From positions 4,464,001 through 4,528,000 of the forward strand of contig NZ_CP033917.1 of the NCBI RefSeq assembly GCF_003815655.1: DNA of 64,000 bases, given 5' to 3'. The DNA is from Chryseobacterium sp. G0201 (lineage in GTDB: Bacteria; Bacteroidota; Bacteroidia; Flavobacteriales; Weeksellaceae). Under the pieces are notes generated by a model. That model saw only the letters and a program-made list of their open reading frames with translations, was not told where the DNA came from and searched no databases. Shown in pieces: positions 8,994-17,168 of this stretch; within the stretch, counting starts at the first letter, position 1; each line of letters opens with the position of its first letter. The position numbers and the translations under genes are program-made.

Positions 8994-9932
8994 TCATGAA
9001 CGAAATTCTAAAGGGGTAAAAGTTGTTTTCCTTTTAAAGAAGTTTGAAAAATGAGCGATCTCTTCAAAACCTAGTGCGTAGGAAATTTCTGAAACATTCC
9101 ATTTTGTTTGTTTTAAAAGGATTTTAGCTTCCTGAATCATGCGATCTGCAATGAATTCTGTGGTTGTTTTTCCTGTAGATTCTTTTAATTTTTTGTTTAA
9201 ATAATTGACATGAACCGCCAATCGATCAGCATAATCTTTTGCTGTTTTAAGTTGTAACCTTTGCTCATTAGATTCAATAGGAAACTGTCTTTCAAGCAAT
9301 TCTATAAACAAAGTTACGACTCTTAATGAAGCATCGTTAGAAGTTGATAGTTTTGTAGCAGGTTGTAATTTCTGTCCGTAATGTATGAGTTCTACCACAT
9401 AATTTCGAATTAAATCATATTTAAAAATATAATCTGAAGCGATCTCTTTTTTGATTTTGAAGAAAAGCTGTTCGATTTCATCGGCTAATTCATCATCAAT
9501 TTCAAACAGAGGAATATTTCCTGGTTGAAAAATCGGCAAATCTTCAAGAGAACTTCTGGAATTATTTTTAATGAAAAAATCTTCCGTAAAAACACAGAAA
9601 CTCCCCGACTGATCGGGATCTTCCGGAACCCAATGATAAGGAACTTTAGGTGTTGCAAACAGCAAAGCATTCCCTTTGATCTGAATAACTTTATCGGCAT
9701 ATTCTGCCCTGTTTTTCCCTCTGATAAGGCTGATTTTGTAATACTTCCTTCTGTTATAGGGCATTTCAGAAGTGATCTTTACTTTTTCAATCGTCTGCGC
9801 GATATCAAAAACATTAAAGTGACCAATATCTTTGTGGAGACCTTTAGGAAAGATACTTTCAAGGTCTTTTCCAAGCTTAGCCGTCATTTCTTTATAAAAA
9901 TCTTCCAAAGAAGCGTGTGCAATCTTTTCCAT
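8994..9932 (-). CDS. AraC family transcriptional regulator
   Basis: This 312-residue protein has an N-terminal cupin-like sensing half and two C-terminal helix-turn-helix motifs: KTAKDYADRLAVHVNYLNKK and the ISYALGFEEIAHFSNFFKR recognition block typical of AraC. It is clearly paralogous to the AraC protein at 26.7 kb, sharing PYNRR-YYKIS, the LN-KQFP/LERQFP stretch, VNYLN/VNHLN and LGF-E--HF-NFFK. The SDR oxidoreductase gene follows 87 bases downstream on the same strand and is the likely target. A TATATTTG promoter box lies 20 bases before the ATG. Confidence 0.88.
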   Translation of the reverse strand: MEKIAHASLEDFYKEMTAKLGKDLESIFPKGLHKDIGHFNVFDIAQTIEKVKITSEMPYNRRKYYKISLIRGKNRAEYADKVIQIKGNALLFATPKVPYHWVPEDPDQSGSFCVFTEDFFIKNNSRSSLEDLPIFQPGNIPLFEIDDELADEIEQLFFKIKKEIASDYIFKYDLIRNYVVELIHYGQKLQPATKLSTSNDASLRVVTLFIELLERQFPIESNEQRLQLKTAKDYADRLAVHVNYLNKKLKESTGKTTTEFIADRMIQEAKILLKQTKWNVSEISYALGFEEIAHFSNFFKRKTTFTPLEFRS

Positions 9933-9952
9933 GATCTATGATTTGTAAAATT

Positions 9953-9960
9953 CAAATATA
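9953..9960 (-). promoter_or_regulatory. Promoter -7 box for the AraC gene
   Basis: TATATTTG on the minus strand, 20 bases before the ATG at 9932, is a perfect TAnnTTTG match. No clear TTTG stands at the -33 distance. Confidence 0.45.
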
Positions 9961-10100
9961 GGAAGTTTTAAAGACTCGAGATTAGAACATTTAATTTATA
10001 GTTTTTTTCTTAATCTTCAAAATAAATTCCAACGAAAGTGATTTAATTATAATAATTTTTCATAACTTCGTTTTAACTAACTCACTAAAAATCAACCACT

Positions 10101-10259
10101 ATGAAAAACCAAAACATTCCTAAAGGAAAAAAATTAAACAAAAAAGAACTAAGAACCATCAAAGGTGGATTGCTAGACTGCATCGATCCATGGACCGGAG
10201 GGTGCAAAAAAGTATCATTAAGCTGCGCACAATTGCAATGCAGACCAGAATTACCGTAG
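10101..10259 (+). CDS. Bacteriocin-like precursor peptide with double-glycine leader
   Basis: This 52-residue peptide is encoded in an otherwise gene-free gap. The leader MKNQNIPKGKKLNKKELRTI is followed by KGG (Gly22-Gly23), then a 29-residue tail with four Cys (27, 35, 42, 47). The LNKKELRTIKGG pattern is the double-glycine leader seen on many small Chryseobacterium bacteriocin-like peptides, normally cut by a C39 peptidase-containing ABC exporter. No such exporter or modifying enzyme is in the window, so export machinery must be elsewhere. A strong terminator follows. A second, related precursor lies at 12378-12551. The antimicrobial role is only inferred from the leader. Confidence 0.8.
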   Translation: MKNQNIPKGKKLNKKELRTIKGGLLDCIDPWTGGCKKVSLSCAQLQCRPELP

Positions 10260-10283
10260 TTAAAATATAATATTTTCAAAAGG

Positions 10284-10316
10284 AATACCGCTCTGTTTTG
10301 AGCGGTATTTTTATTT
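10284..10316 (+). terminator. Intrinsic terminator of the bacteriocin-like gene
   Basis: A 10-bp stem (AATACCGCTC / GAGCGGTATT) with a six-base loop is followed by TTTATTT, 25 bases after the stop of the small peptide gene. Confidence 0.8.
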
Positions 10317-10318
10317 GC

Positions 10319-10353
10319 AAAAAACGCTCCCAAAATACATTGGAAGCGTTTTT
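10319..10353 (-). terminator. Terminator of ychF
   Basis: On the minus strand AAAAACGCTTCC pairs with GGGAGCGTTTTT, with one mismatch, and the second arm ends in a run of T. It stands about 30 bases past the ychF stop, back to back with the previous terminator. Confidence 0.6.
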
Positions 10354-10382
10354 CATTTATAACTAACTTTAATATTCTCTTA

Positions 10383-11474
10383 TTATACGTTGAATCTGAA
10401 GTGCATAATATCACCATCCTGAACAATGTATTCTTTACCTTCTACAGCCAATTTTCCGGCTTCTTTGATCTTGATTTCAGAACCGTACTGTACATAATCG
10501 TTAAATTTAATAACCTCTGCACGGATAAATCCTTTTTCGAAATCTGTGTGAATTACTCCTGCAGCTTGAGGAGCAGTCCAGCCCTGTCCGATTGTCCACG
10601 CTCGAACTTCTTTAACACCAGCAGTAAAATATGTCTGAAGTTTCAATAGGTCGTATGCTTTTCTAATCAAACGGTTTACACCCGGTTCAGTAAGTCCAAG
10701 CTCTTCAAGGAAAATTTCTCTTTCTTCAAAAGTTTCCAATTCATTGATATCTGCTTCGATCTGAGCAGCCAAAACAACAACTTCTGCATTTTCATTTTTA
10801 GCCATTTCCTCGATCTTAGCGATCCAGTCGTTTCCGTTTTTGATAGAATTTTCGTCTACGTTACAAACGTACAGTACAGGCTTGTTTGTTAAAAGCTGAA
10901 CATCTTCGATAATTGATTTCGCAAAATCATCCATCGGAAATTCTCTTGCGTTTTTACCGTCTTCGATAAATTTCTCAAGATTTTGAAGTGTTTCGTATGT
11001 TAAAATATCATCTTTCTTTCCAGATTTGATGAATTTTTTTGCTTTTTCTACTGCTTTTCCAACAGTTTCAAGATCTTTCAATTGAAGCTCAATATCGATA
11101 ATTTCTTTATCTCTCATTGGATCAACCGAACCTTCAACGTGAATGATATTTCCATTATCAAAACATCTTAAAACGTGAATAATTGCCTCACATTCTCGGA
11201 TATTTGCTAAGAATTGGTTTCCTAATCCTTCTCCTTTGCTTGCTCCTTTTACAAGACCGGCGATATCTACGATCTCAACAACAGCAGGTAAAACTCTCTC
11301 GGGATTTACTAATTTTTCCAACTCAAACAATCTGTGATCCGGCACTGAAACAGTTCCTAAATTCGGTTCGATTGTACAGAAAGGATAGTTTGCTGATTGA
11401 GCTTTTGCGTTGCTTAAACAGTTAAAAAGAGTTGATTTACCAACATTCGGTAAGCCTACGATTCCACATTTCAT
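10383..11474 (-). CDS. ychF: Redox-regulated ribosome-binding ATPase YchF
   Basis: This 363-residue Obg-family P-loop protein has the P-loop GLPNVGKST at residues 7-15, a switch region with the DIAGLV G3 motif, and a non-canonical G4 motif (NVDEN in place of NKxD), which is why YchF/OLA1 proteins prefer ATP to GTP. A C-terminal TGS domain ends in QDGDIMHFRFNV. The length equals the E. coli protein (363 residues). Known YchF binds ribosomes and affects translation initiation and oxidative stress responses. It appears monocistronic, with a TATCTTTG promoter box 50 bases upstream and its own terminator. Confidence 0.95.
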   Translation of the reverse strand: MKCGIVGLPNVGKSTLFNCLSNAKAQSANYPFCTIEPNLGTVSVPDHRLFELEKLVNPERVLPAVVEIVDIAGLVKGASKGEGLGNQFLANIRECEAIIHVLRCFDNGNIIHVEGSVDPMRDKEIIDIELQLKDLETVGKAVEKAKKFIKSGKKDDILTYETLQNLEKFIEDGKNAREFPMDDFAKSIIEDVQLLTNKPVLYVCNVDENSIKNGNDWIAKIEEMAKNENAEVVVLAAQIEADINELETFEEREIFLEELGLTEPGVNRLIRKAYDLLKLQTYFTAGVKEVRAWTIGQGWTAPQAAGVIHTDFEKGFIRAEVIKFNDYVQYGSEIKIKEAGKLAVEGKEYIVQDGDIMHFRFNV

Positions 11475-11524
11475 ATATTCTTAGCTTTTAGAAATAGTTT
11501 TCACTATTGCTTGTTAAAGGTGTG

Positions 11525-11532
11525 CAAAGATA
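11525..11532 (-). promoter_or_regulatory. Promoter -7 box for ychF
   Basis: TATCTTTG on the minus strand is a full TAnnTTTG match about 50 bases before the ychF ATG. The -33 element is not clear. Confidence 0.4.
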
Positions 11533-11557
11533 GTGATTTTACAATGAGTTTCATAAT

Positions 11558-11590
11558 AAAAAAATCTGCCAATATTTTGACAGATTTTTA
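11558..11590 (-). terminator. Terminator of the ferritin gene
   Basis: A nine-bp stem (AAAAATCTG / CAGATTTTT) with a 12-base loop runs into a T-run on the minus strand. It lies 28 bases past the ferritin stop and is nearly symmetrical. Confidence 0.6.
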
Positions 11591-11617
11591 ATAATTTTTG
11601 TTTCACCAAATTGGCTT

Positions 11618-12169
11618 TTATGGGTTTTCTCCTGTAGCATTCTGAGCTAAAGGCACGTCGTTTGGCGCATTCTGTAAAGTTTTATCTAACGTAAATAAAG
11701 ATTCATCAGTCGCTCGGTCACCACCGGCAATTTTTAATTTGTCAATTAAATTAGAAGCTAAAGTTTCCTCTTCGATCTGTTCCTGAACAAACCACTGCAT
11801 GAAGTTCCATGTTGCCCAGTCTTTTTCTTCTAAAGACAAATCTACAAGCCTGTAGATTGAGGTTGTGTTATCAACTTCATGTCTGAAAACACCATCAAAA
11901 CAATCCGTTAAAGACTCGGGATCCTTTGGTGGAGCAGGAATAGCGTCTACTTTTGGTTTTCCTCCTCTGTTCAGTACGTATTCCATAAATTTAATAGAAT
12001 GGTTTCTTTCTTCCTGCGAGTGTCTATAAAGAAAGTTGGCGATTCCCTGATAGCCTTTATCATCAGCCCAAATTCCGTAAGATAAAAAAATGTGAGAAGC
12101 ATGAATTTCTTTGTTCATTTGATCGCTTAATGCTTTTTCCATATTGTCGGAAAGTCTTTTAGTATTCAT
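11618..12169 (-). CDS. ftnA: Ferritin (iron storage)
   Basis: This 183-residue non-haem ferritin stores iron as a 24-mer shell in the cytoplasm. The ferroxidase ligands line up with E. coli FtnA with an offset of four: Glu21 (NKEIHAS), Glu54 and His57 (EERNHS), Glu98 (RHEVDN) and Gln131 (FVQEQIEEE). The C-terminal ~25 residues (after LKIAGGD) are longer than the core fold and poorly conserved. It is divergent from the bacteriocin-like gene at 12.4 kb, sharing a 208-base AT-rich region. A near-match -7 box (CATTTTTG) lies upstream. No Fur-like site was identified. Confidence 0.93.
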   Translation of the reverse strand: MNTKRLSDNMEKALSDQMNKEIHASHIFLSYGIWADDKGYQGIANFLYRHSQEERNHSIKFMEYVLNRGGKPKVDAIPAPPKDPESLTDCFDGVFRHEVDNTTSIYRLVDLSLEEKDWATWNFMQWFVQEQIEEETLASNLIDKLKIAGGDRATDESLFTLDKTLQNAPNDVPLAQNATGENP

Positions 12170-12377
12170 AATGTATATTTTTGTGTGATTAAGATTAATG
12201 ATGCAAAAATGGTTCCGATAAGATTATTAATTTTAATTAAAAAACCTTAAATCAGTTTATAATAAATTGAAATTCATTGATTTAAATTAATAATTTATAG
12301 CTATTCTAAAATATAAAAGATCGATTTATTACAATTATTCCTATTTTAGAATCTTATTAACCATACAAATTATTATC

Positions 12378-12551
12378 ATGAAAAATTTAAAAAAATTAGA
12401 CAGAGACGAGCTGAAAAGTCTTTCCGGAGGTGGATTACTTGATCCTGTATGCAAACTTCTTTGCACACTGGCGGACACAGGACTTCTTAACTTGACAGAA
12501 GTTCAAATACTGCTTTGTCCGGATTTAGATTGTTTTAACCTGAGTAATTAA
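12378..12551 (+). CDS. Second bacteriocin-like precursor peptide (double-glycine leader)
   Basis: This 57-residue peptide is MKNLKKLDRDELKSL followed by SGGG (17-19), then a hydrophobic tail with four Cys (25, 29, 47, 52). The leader matches the LKKLxRxELKxLxGG pattern of Bacteroidota bacteriocin-like precursors. It differs from the 10.1-kb peptide in its mature part (Leu/Asp-rich rather than basic). A bidirectional terminator follows 30 bases later. No exporter is nearby. Double-glycine leader and four Cys are visible; function as a toxin or signal is inferred. Confidence 0.78.
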   Translation: MKNLKKLDRDELKSLSGGGLLDPVCKLLCTLADTGLLNLTEVQILLCPDLDCFNLSN

Positions 12552-12581
12552 AAATGGAATTTGATTAATTTAAATCCATAA

Positions 12582-12612
12582 AAAAACCAGCTCTTCTGAA
12601 CTGGTTTTTATT
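12582..12612. terminator. Bidirectional terminator
   Basis: AAAAACCAG pairs with CTGGTTTTT around a 10-base loop, with A- and T-runs on both sides. It sits between the converging bacteriocin-like gene (plus) and the glycosyl hydrolase (minus) and can serve both. Confidence 0.75.
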
Positions 12613-12628
12613 ATTTAACTAAAGAAAA

Positions 12629-14236
12629 TTATTTTACTTTTTTTGCCATATAGTTGCTTTCGTTTCCTAGTCTGTCGATGGCTTTGATGGCAATGGCATT
12701 TAATGTTTTACCGTCTTTATTTTTAGGAATATCTTTCGTGAGATTTTCTACCGTTAAAATCTGCGTTTCCCAAACTCCGTTGTACTGAGTGAAAAGTACC
12801 CATTGGAAAACGTCTTTTATATTTTTATTGCTCCAGCTTGCCTGTATTGAACTCCCGTTGTCATTGGTGAATAATGTTGGAGTTTGTAACGGTAAAGCCT
12901 TTATCCAAGGGCTTTGTGGAACTAATGCTTTTTCTTTGTACGGGCCGTTCTTTAAAGTTGGCAGCATGCTTGAATTTTTGGTTAAACCTGCAATACTCCA
13001 ATGAACTTCACCCGCATCTTTTCCTAAAATCTGTCTTGAAAGCTCAATTTGATTTTTAATTTCTGTCGGGCGGTCTGAAGATTTTATTTCAACTGTATTC
13101 AATCCCGGCCATAAATGGCGGTTCATGGTATTTTCAGATTTCCACCAATTTAATAATGAACCGAAAGACTGACCTTTTGATTCAATAGGCCAATATAATT
13201 GTGGCGAGAAATAGTCTACCCAGCCTTTATTTAACCATAATTTGGCATCAGCATACAATTCGTCATATTGAGAAGAGCCAACGATTCCTTCGGGATATCC
13301 GGGCTTCCAAATCCCAAACGGGCTGATCCCGAATCTTACATAGTTTTTTTCAGCATGAATTTCTTTATAGATACGCTCTACAAATTTATTCACATTATCT
13401 CTTCTCCAATCTGCTCTCGATAACGTTCCTCCGCTGCTTACATAGGCATTCCAGGTAGCGTTATCAGGGAAATCTGCACCTTTATTATAAGTTGCATAAG
13501 GATAGAAATAGTCATCAAAATGTACCGCATCAATATCATATCTTTTTACAATATCTTTCACTACATTAGAAACGTGTCCTTGTGTTTTCGGATTGGCAGG
13601 ATCAAACCAATACATTCCGTTTTTTAATCTTACAACAATGTCTGACAATTTATTTGCCATCGACAAGCTGTTGGGAGAGCCTCCGTTTGTATGATGTGCT
13701 CTGTAAGGGTTTAACCAAACGTGAAGCTCCAATCCTCTTTTGTGTGCTTCGTCGATCCAGAATTGTAGAGGATCGTAATTAGGATAAGGAGCTGTTCCCG
13801 TTTCGCCTGTTAGGAAATACGACCATGGCTCGATATTACTTGTATATAAAGCATCTGCAGAAGGTCTAACCTGGAAAATAACAGCATTAAAGTTATTATC
13901 TTTCAACATATCCAACATGCTGATCGCTTCCTGCTTTTGCTGATCAACCGTTAGATTATTTCTTGAAGGCCAGTTGATATTGGCAACACTTGCAATCCAT
14001 GCACCACGGAACTCTCTGTTAATTGCAGGAAGATTTACTTTAAAAATTTCTTCTGTAATTGGAGTTGTAACGGGCTTTGTGTTTACTACAGGTGCATTTA
14101 GTTTTGTTGGATTAGTACTCGGCTTTGTTGTATTTTGATTTCGGACAGGTTTTACGCTTTCATTAGCAGTTTTTGCACTGCCACATGAAGCTAGAACGCC
14201 CAAAAATATTATCAATTTTAAATTATTCATTTTCAT
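12629..14236 (-). CDS. DUF187 / GHL10-type glycosyl hydrolase lipoprotein
   Basis: From the ATG at 14236 the protein has 535 residues. It begins with a lipoprotein signal (hydrophobic stretch then LASC, Cys lipidated), a Thr/Pro/Asn-rich linker, and a TIM-barrel starting at REFRGAWIASVANINWPSR, the hallmark of family 10-like hydrolases (YngK, E. coli DigH). DAVHFDDYFYPY and RFGISPFGIW are further conserved barrel blocks. A fibronectin III-like domain forms the last ~90 residues. DigH cleaves denuded peptidoglycan glycans, so a cell-wall role in the outer membrane or periplasm is plausible but inferred. Other ATG codons at 14245 and 14230 are possible starts. Confidence 0.85.
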   Translation of the reverse strand: MKMNNLKLIIFLGVLASCGSAKTANESVKPVRNQNTTKPSTNPTKLNAPVVNTKPVTTPITEEIFKVNLPAINREFRGAWIASVANINWPSRNNLTVDQQKQEAISMLDMLKDNNFNAVIFQVRPSADALYTSNIEPWSYFLTGETGTAPYPNYDPLQFWIDEAHKRGLELHVWLNPYRAHHTNGGSPNSLSMANKLSDIVVRLKNGMYWFDPANPKTQGHVSNVVKDIVKRYDIDAVHFDDYFYPYATYNKGADFPDNATWNAYVSSGGTLSRADWRRDNVNKFVERIYKEIHAEKNYVRFGISPFGIWKPGYPEGIVGSSQYDELYADAKLWLNKGWVDYFSPQLYWPIESKGQSFGSLLNWWKSENTMNRHLWPGLNTVEIKSSDRPTEIKNQIELSRQILGKDAGEVHWSIAGLTKNSSMLPTLKNGPYKEKALVPQSPWIKALPLQTPTLFTNDNGSSIQASWSNKNIKDVFQWVLFTQYNGVWETQILTVENLTKDIPKNKDGKTLNAIAIKAIDRLGNESNYMAKKVK

Positions 14237-14316
14237 AGTCTGCAAAACTACATTAAATTATTTTTTTCTGTCATAAAGATCATTAACCAAAATAAACATT
14301 TTAACATTTAATTATA

Positions 14317-14346
14317 AAAAAAGCCCCGAAAAAATTCGAGGCTTTG
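14317..14346 (-). terminator. Terminator of typA
   Basis: On the minus strand AAAGCCTCGAA pairs with TTCGGGGCTTT (one G-T pair) and is followed by TTTTTATAATT, about 20 bases after the typA stop. Confidence 0.75.
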
Positions 14347-14364
14347 ATTTTATATAGAAAAAAC

Positions 14365-16173
14365 TTATGAAGCTTTTCCTGATCTTTCGATTCTTCTTCT
14401 TTCTTCTTCAGAAAGTACTTTCTTTCTCATACGGATGAAGTTTGGAGTCACCTCGATCGCTTCATCACTTTGGATATATTCCATACATTCTTCAAGAGAG
14501 AACAAGATTTTTGGAGCAACTCCACCATCTTTATCTTTACCTGCAGCACGGATATTGTTTAATTGTTTTGCTTCAACAATATTGATAACCAAATCTCCTG
14601 GTTTGTTTTGCTCACCAATGATCATACCTGCATAGATCTCCTCGCCCGGATCAACATAGAACTTACCTCTATCTTGTAGTTTTGCAATAGAATATTCAGT
14701 TGCCGGACCTTGACTTTTACTTACCAAAACACCATTACTTCTTCCAGGAATAGCCCCTTTGAAAGGTTTGTATTCTGTGAAACGGTGAGCCATAATAGCT
14801 TCACCTGCAGTAGCAGTCAACATCTGAGAACGCAATCCTATCAAACCTCTTGAAGGAATTTCGAATTCCATGTGCTGCATTTCACCTTTAGTTTCCATAA
14901 TGTGAAGGTCACCTTTTCTCTGAGTTGCCAAATCGATAACTCTTGAAGCAAATTCTTCAGGAACATCAACAACTAATGATTCATAAGGCTCACATTTTTC
15001 TCCGTCTATTTCTCTCAAAATAACCTGTGGCTGACCAATTGTCATTTCATACCCTTCTCTTCTCATTGTTTCAATCAAAACTGACAAGTGAAGAATACCT
15101 CTACCGAATACTAGGAAAGTGTTTGCATCACCAGTTTGTTCAACTCTTAATGCTAAGTTTTTCTCTAATTCTTTATATAATCTTTCTTTCAGGTGATTAG
15201 AAGTCACATATTTACCATCTTTCCCAAAGAAAGGTGAATTGTTGATAGAGAACGTCATGTTCAACGTTGGCTCATCAATAGAAGTTCTTGGCAATGGTTC
15301 AGGATTTTCAAGATCTACGAAAGAATCTCCGATCTGGAAAGCTTCAAAACCTACAACAGCACAGATATCTCCAGCTTTTACTTCTGTAACTTTTTTCTTA
15401 CCTAATCCTTCAAAAACGTAAAGTTCTTTTACTTTTCCTTTCAATACTTTACCGTCTGCCTGAGCTAAACCAATCCACTGAGATTCTTTGATCTCACCTC
15501 TGATTACTTTTCCGATAGCAATTCTTCCTAAGAAAGAAGAAAAGTCTAGAGAAACGATCTGCATCTGTAAGTTTCCTTCTTCAACTTTCGGTTCTGGAAC
15601 ATATTGTAAGATACCATCTAATAATGGGAAAATATCTTCTGTTTGCTCTAATGAAGTGTTGAACCAACCTTGCTTAGATGAACCATAGAACGTTGGGAAA
15701 TCCAACTGTGCTTCAGTAGCATCAAGAGCGAAGAATAGATCAAAAACTTTATCATGAACTTCCTCAGGACGACAGTTTGGTTTATCAACTTTATTGATAA
15801 CTACCAATGGTCTTAATCCTAATTCTAAAGCTTTCTGAAGTACGAATCTTGTTTGTGGCATTGGTCCTTCAAAGGCATCCACCAACAAAATAACTCCATC
15901 AGCCATTTTTAAAACTCTCTCTACTTCCCCACCAAAATCGGCGTGACCGGGAGTATCGATTACGTTAATTTTAACGTCTTTATAAGTAACAGAAATATTT
16001 TTAGATAAAATGGTAATCCCTCTTTCTCTTTCAAGATCGTTATTATCCATAATTAATTCTCCACTCTCCTGGTTTTCACGGAAAATGTTTGTAGCATGAA
16101 TAATCTTGTCAACCAAAGTCGTCTTCCCGTGGTCAACGTGTGCGATAATCGCAATATTTCTAATGTTTTGCAT
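14365..16173 (-). CDS. typA: Translational GTPase TypA/BipA
   Basis: This 602-residue ribosome-binding GTPase of the EF-G/LepA class is linked in other bacteria to ribosome assembly, cold and stress adaptation. The GTPase has the P-loop AHVDHGKTT (residues 11-19), ERERGITI switch I, DTPGHADFGGEV (G3) and NKVDKPNCRP (G4). It is followed by beta-barrel, EF-G III/V-like domains and the TypA-specific C-terminal domain (EYSIAKLQDRG onward). The length is the usual ~600. A TATTTTTG promoter box sits 18 bases before the ATG, and a terminator follows, so it is monocistronic. Confidence 0.96.
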   Translation of the reverse strand: MQNIRNIAIIAHVDHGKTTLVDKIIHATNIFRENQESGELIMDNNDLERERGITILSKNISVTYKDVKINVIDTPGHADFGGEVERVLKMADGVILLVDAFEGPMPQTRFVLQKALELGLRPLVVINKVDKPNCRPEEVHDKVFDLFFALDATEAQLDFPTFYGSSKQGWFNTSLEQTEDIFPLLDGILQYVPEPKVEEGNLQMQIVSLDFSSFLGRIAIGKVIRGEIKESQWIGLAQADGKVLKGKVKELYVFEGLGKKKVTEVKAGDICAVVGFEAFQIGDSFVDLENPEPLPRTSIDEPTLNMTFSINNSPFFGKDGKYVTSNHLKERLYKELEKNLALRVEQTGDANTFLVFGRGILHLSVLIETMRREGYEMTIGQPQVILREIDGEKCEPYESLVVDVPEEFASRVIDLATQRKGDLHIMETKGEMQHMEFEIPSRGLIGLRSQMLTATAGEAIMAHRFTEYKPFKGAIPGRSNGVLVSKSQGPATEYSIAKLQDRGKFYVDPGEEIYAGMIIGEQNKPGDLVINIVEAKQLNNIRAAGKDKDGGVAPKILFSLEECMEYIQSDEAIEVTPNFIRMRKKVLSEEERRRIERSGKAS

Positions 16174-16191
16174 GAATGATTTTTACGGGTG

Positions 16192-16199
16192 CAAAAATA
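16192..16199 (-). promoter_or_regulatory. Promoter -7 box for typA
   Basis: TATTTTTG on the minus strand, 18 bases before the typA ATG, fits TAnnTTTG in sequence and distance. Confidence 0.5.
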
Positions 16200-16347
16200 G
16201 TGTTTTTTAATTAAATAATTAGTAAGATTATGTATTATTTAACAATTTAATAATGAGCCATTTAATTAAAAGCTTTTATTAAAGCCCTATAATTGAAAGA
16301 TTTATACATCATTTAAAAACAAAAAAATTATAATAACAGATTAAGTT

Positions 16348-16617
16348 TTAAATACTAATCATATTATATTTTTCAAGAAAATAAATTAATATGATCTGAA
16401 TTACGACAACCAATCCAAACTTCAACAGAAAAGATTTCTTTGAAACTTTATGCCTGAAAATCAACATTCCGAGCAAAGATCCTATTGTTCCGCACAAAAA
16501 TGTAATGAATAAAAGTGTATTTTCTGAGATTCTCCTTTGATGTTTAACGGCTTTCCATTTGTCTAAAGCAAAGACTGATAAAGTGATAAGGTTTACTATT
16601 AATAATAAATAAAACAT
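16348..16617 (-). CDS. DUF1294 membrane protein
   Basis: From the ATG at 16617 the protein has 89 residues. Family landmarks are NLITLSVFALDKWKAVKHQR (first helix then the DKxxA loop), RISENTLLF, the GTIGSLLGMLIFRHK helix and SKKSF, followed by a final hydrophobic helix. These place it in the small DUF1294 inner-membrane family, whose function is not established. A longer frame from 16689 adds 24 residues, but it would translate the divergent promoter region and abut the start of the opposite gene; the inner start matches family length. Confidence 0.82.
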   Translation of the reverse strand: MFYLLLIVNLITLSVFALDKWKAVKHQRRISENTLLFITFLCGTIGSLLGMLIFRHKVSKKSFLLKFGLVVVIQIILIYFLEKYNMISI

Positions 16618-16661
16618 TCCTACAAATCTAATATAAAAAGAATAATAAAAACAAAGTTTCT

Positions 16662-16669
16662 TAAATTTG
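16662..16669 (+). promoter_or_regulatory. Promoter -7 box for the 118-residue protein
   Basis: TAAATTTG on the plus strand stands 19 bases before the ATG at 16689. A TAGATTTG on the opposite strand (16630-16623) ends only five bases before the DUF1294 ATG and could give a near-leaderless transcript. Confidence 0.45.
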
Positions 16670-16688
16670 TACACTAAAAACAAAATCA

Positions 16689-17045
16689 ATGACTGTACAG
16701 GATTTGGCAGGAAATTATTCTATTGAAGGCTCCAATCAGGAAGAATCTGACCAACCTTCTTATCATGGTATATTAACTTTATCAATCGATGAAAACAACC
16801 GTATTATCGCACAATGGATTATCGGCGATCATATACAAAACGGTACAGGGTTTTATAAAGATAAGATTTTAGTCATCAACTTTAATTATGAAGGTGATGA
16901 TCAGGAAATCTATAAAGGTGTTGCAGTATACCGTTGTTTAAGCAAAGATGTACTGGATGGTTTCTGGTCTGAGAAACATGGTAATCCTTTACATTTGGGG
17001 AGCGAGTATTGTGTTAGGATAAAGAATTCACAGTTTTTAAATTAG
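16689..17045 (+). CDS. Uncharacterised 118-residue protein
   Basis: Not recognised. The protein has no signal peptide or membrane helix and reads as an all-beta barrel: GNYSIEGSN, YHGILTLSID, IIAQWIIGD, GTGFYKDKILVINF, KGVAVYRCLS, DVLDGFWSEKHG, GSEYCVRI. Alternating strands with a GFW motif resemble lipocalin/avidin-like domains that measure a small molecule, but this is only a fold impression. It is divergent from the DUF1294 gene and has its own promoter box, so it is probably a real single gene. Codon use is like its neighbours. Confidence 0.7.
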   Translation: MTVQDLAGNYSIEGSNQEESDQPSYHGILTLSIDENNRIIAQWIIGDHIQNGTGFYKDKILVINFNYEGDDQEIYKGVAVYRCLSKDVLDGFWSEKHGNPLHLGSEYCVRIKNSQFLN

Positions 17046-17111
17046 CATAAAACATTTCATATAAAAACGTCTCAATAACATCTCTTTGAAGTTACAATAT
17101 TTTAGATTTCA

Positions 17112-17145
17112 AAATAAAAAAGCTGCCTTAATAAAAAAGCAGCTT
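17112..17145 (-). terminator. Terminator of the YceI gene
   Basis: On the minus strand AAGCTGC pairs with GCAGCTT around a 12-base T-rich loop and is followed by TTTTATTTT, about 25 bases past the YceI stop. Confidence 0.65.
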
Positions 17146-17168
17146 CTCCCATTTTTATGGTCTAACAA

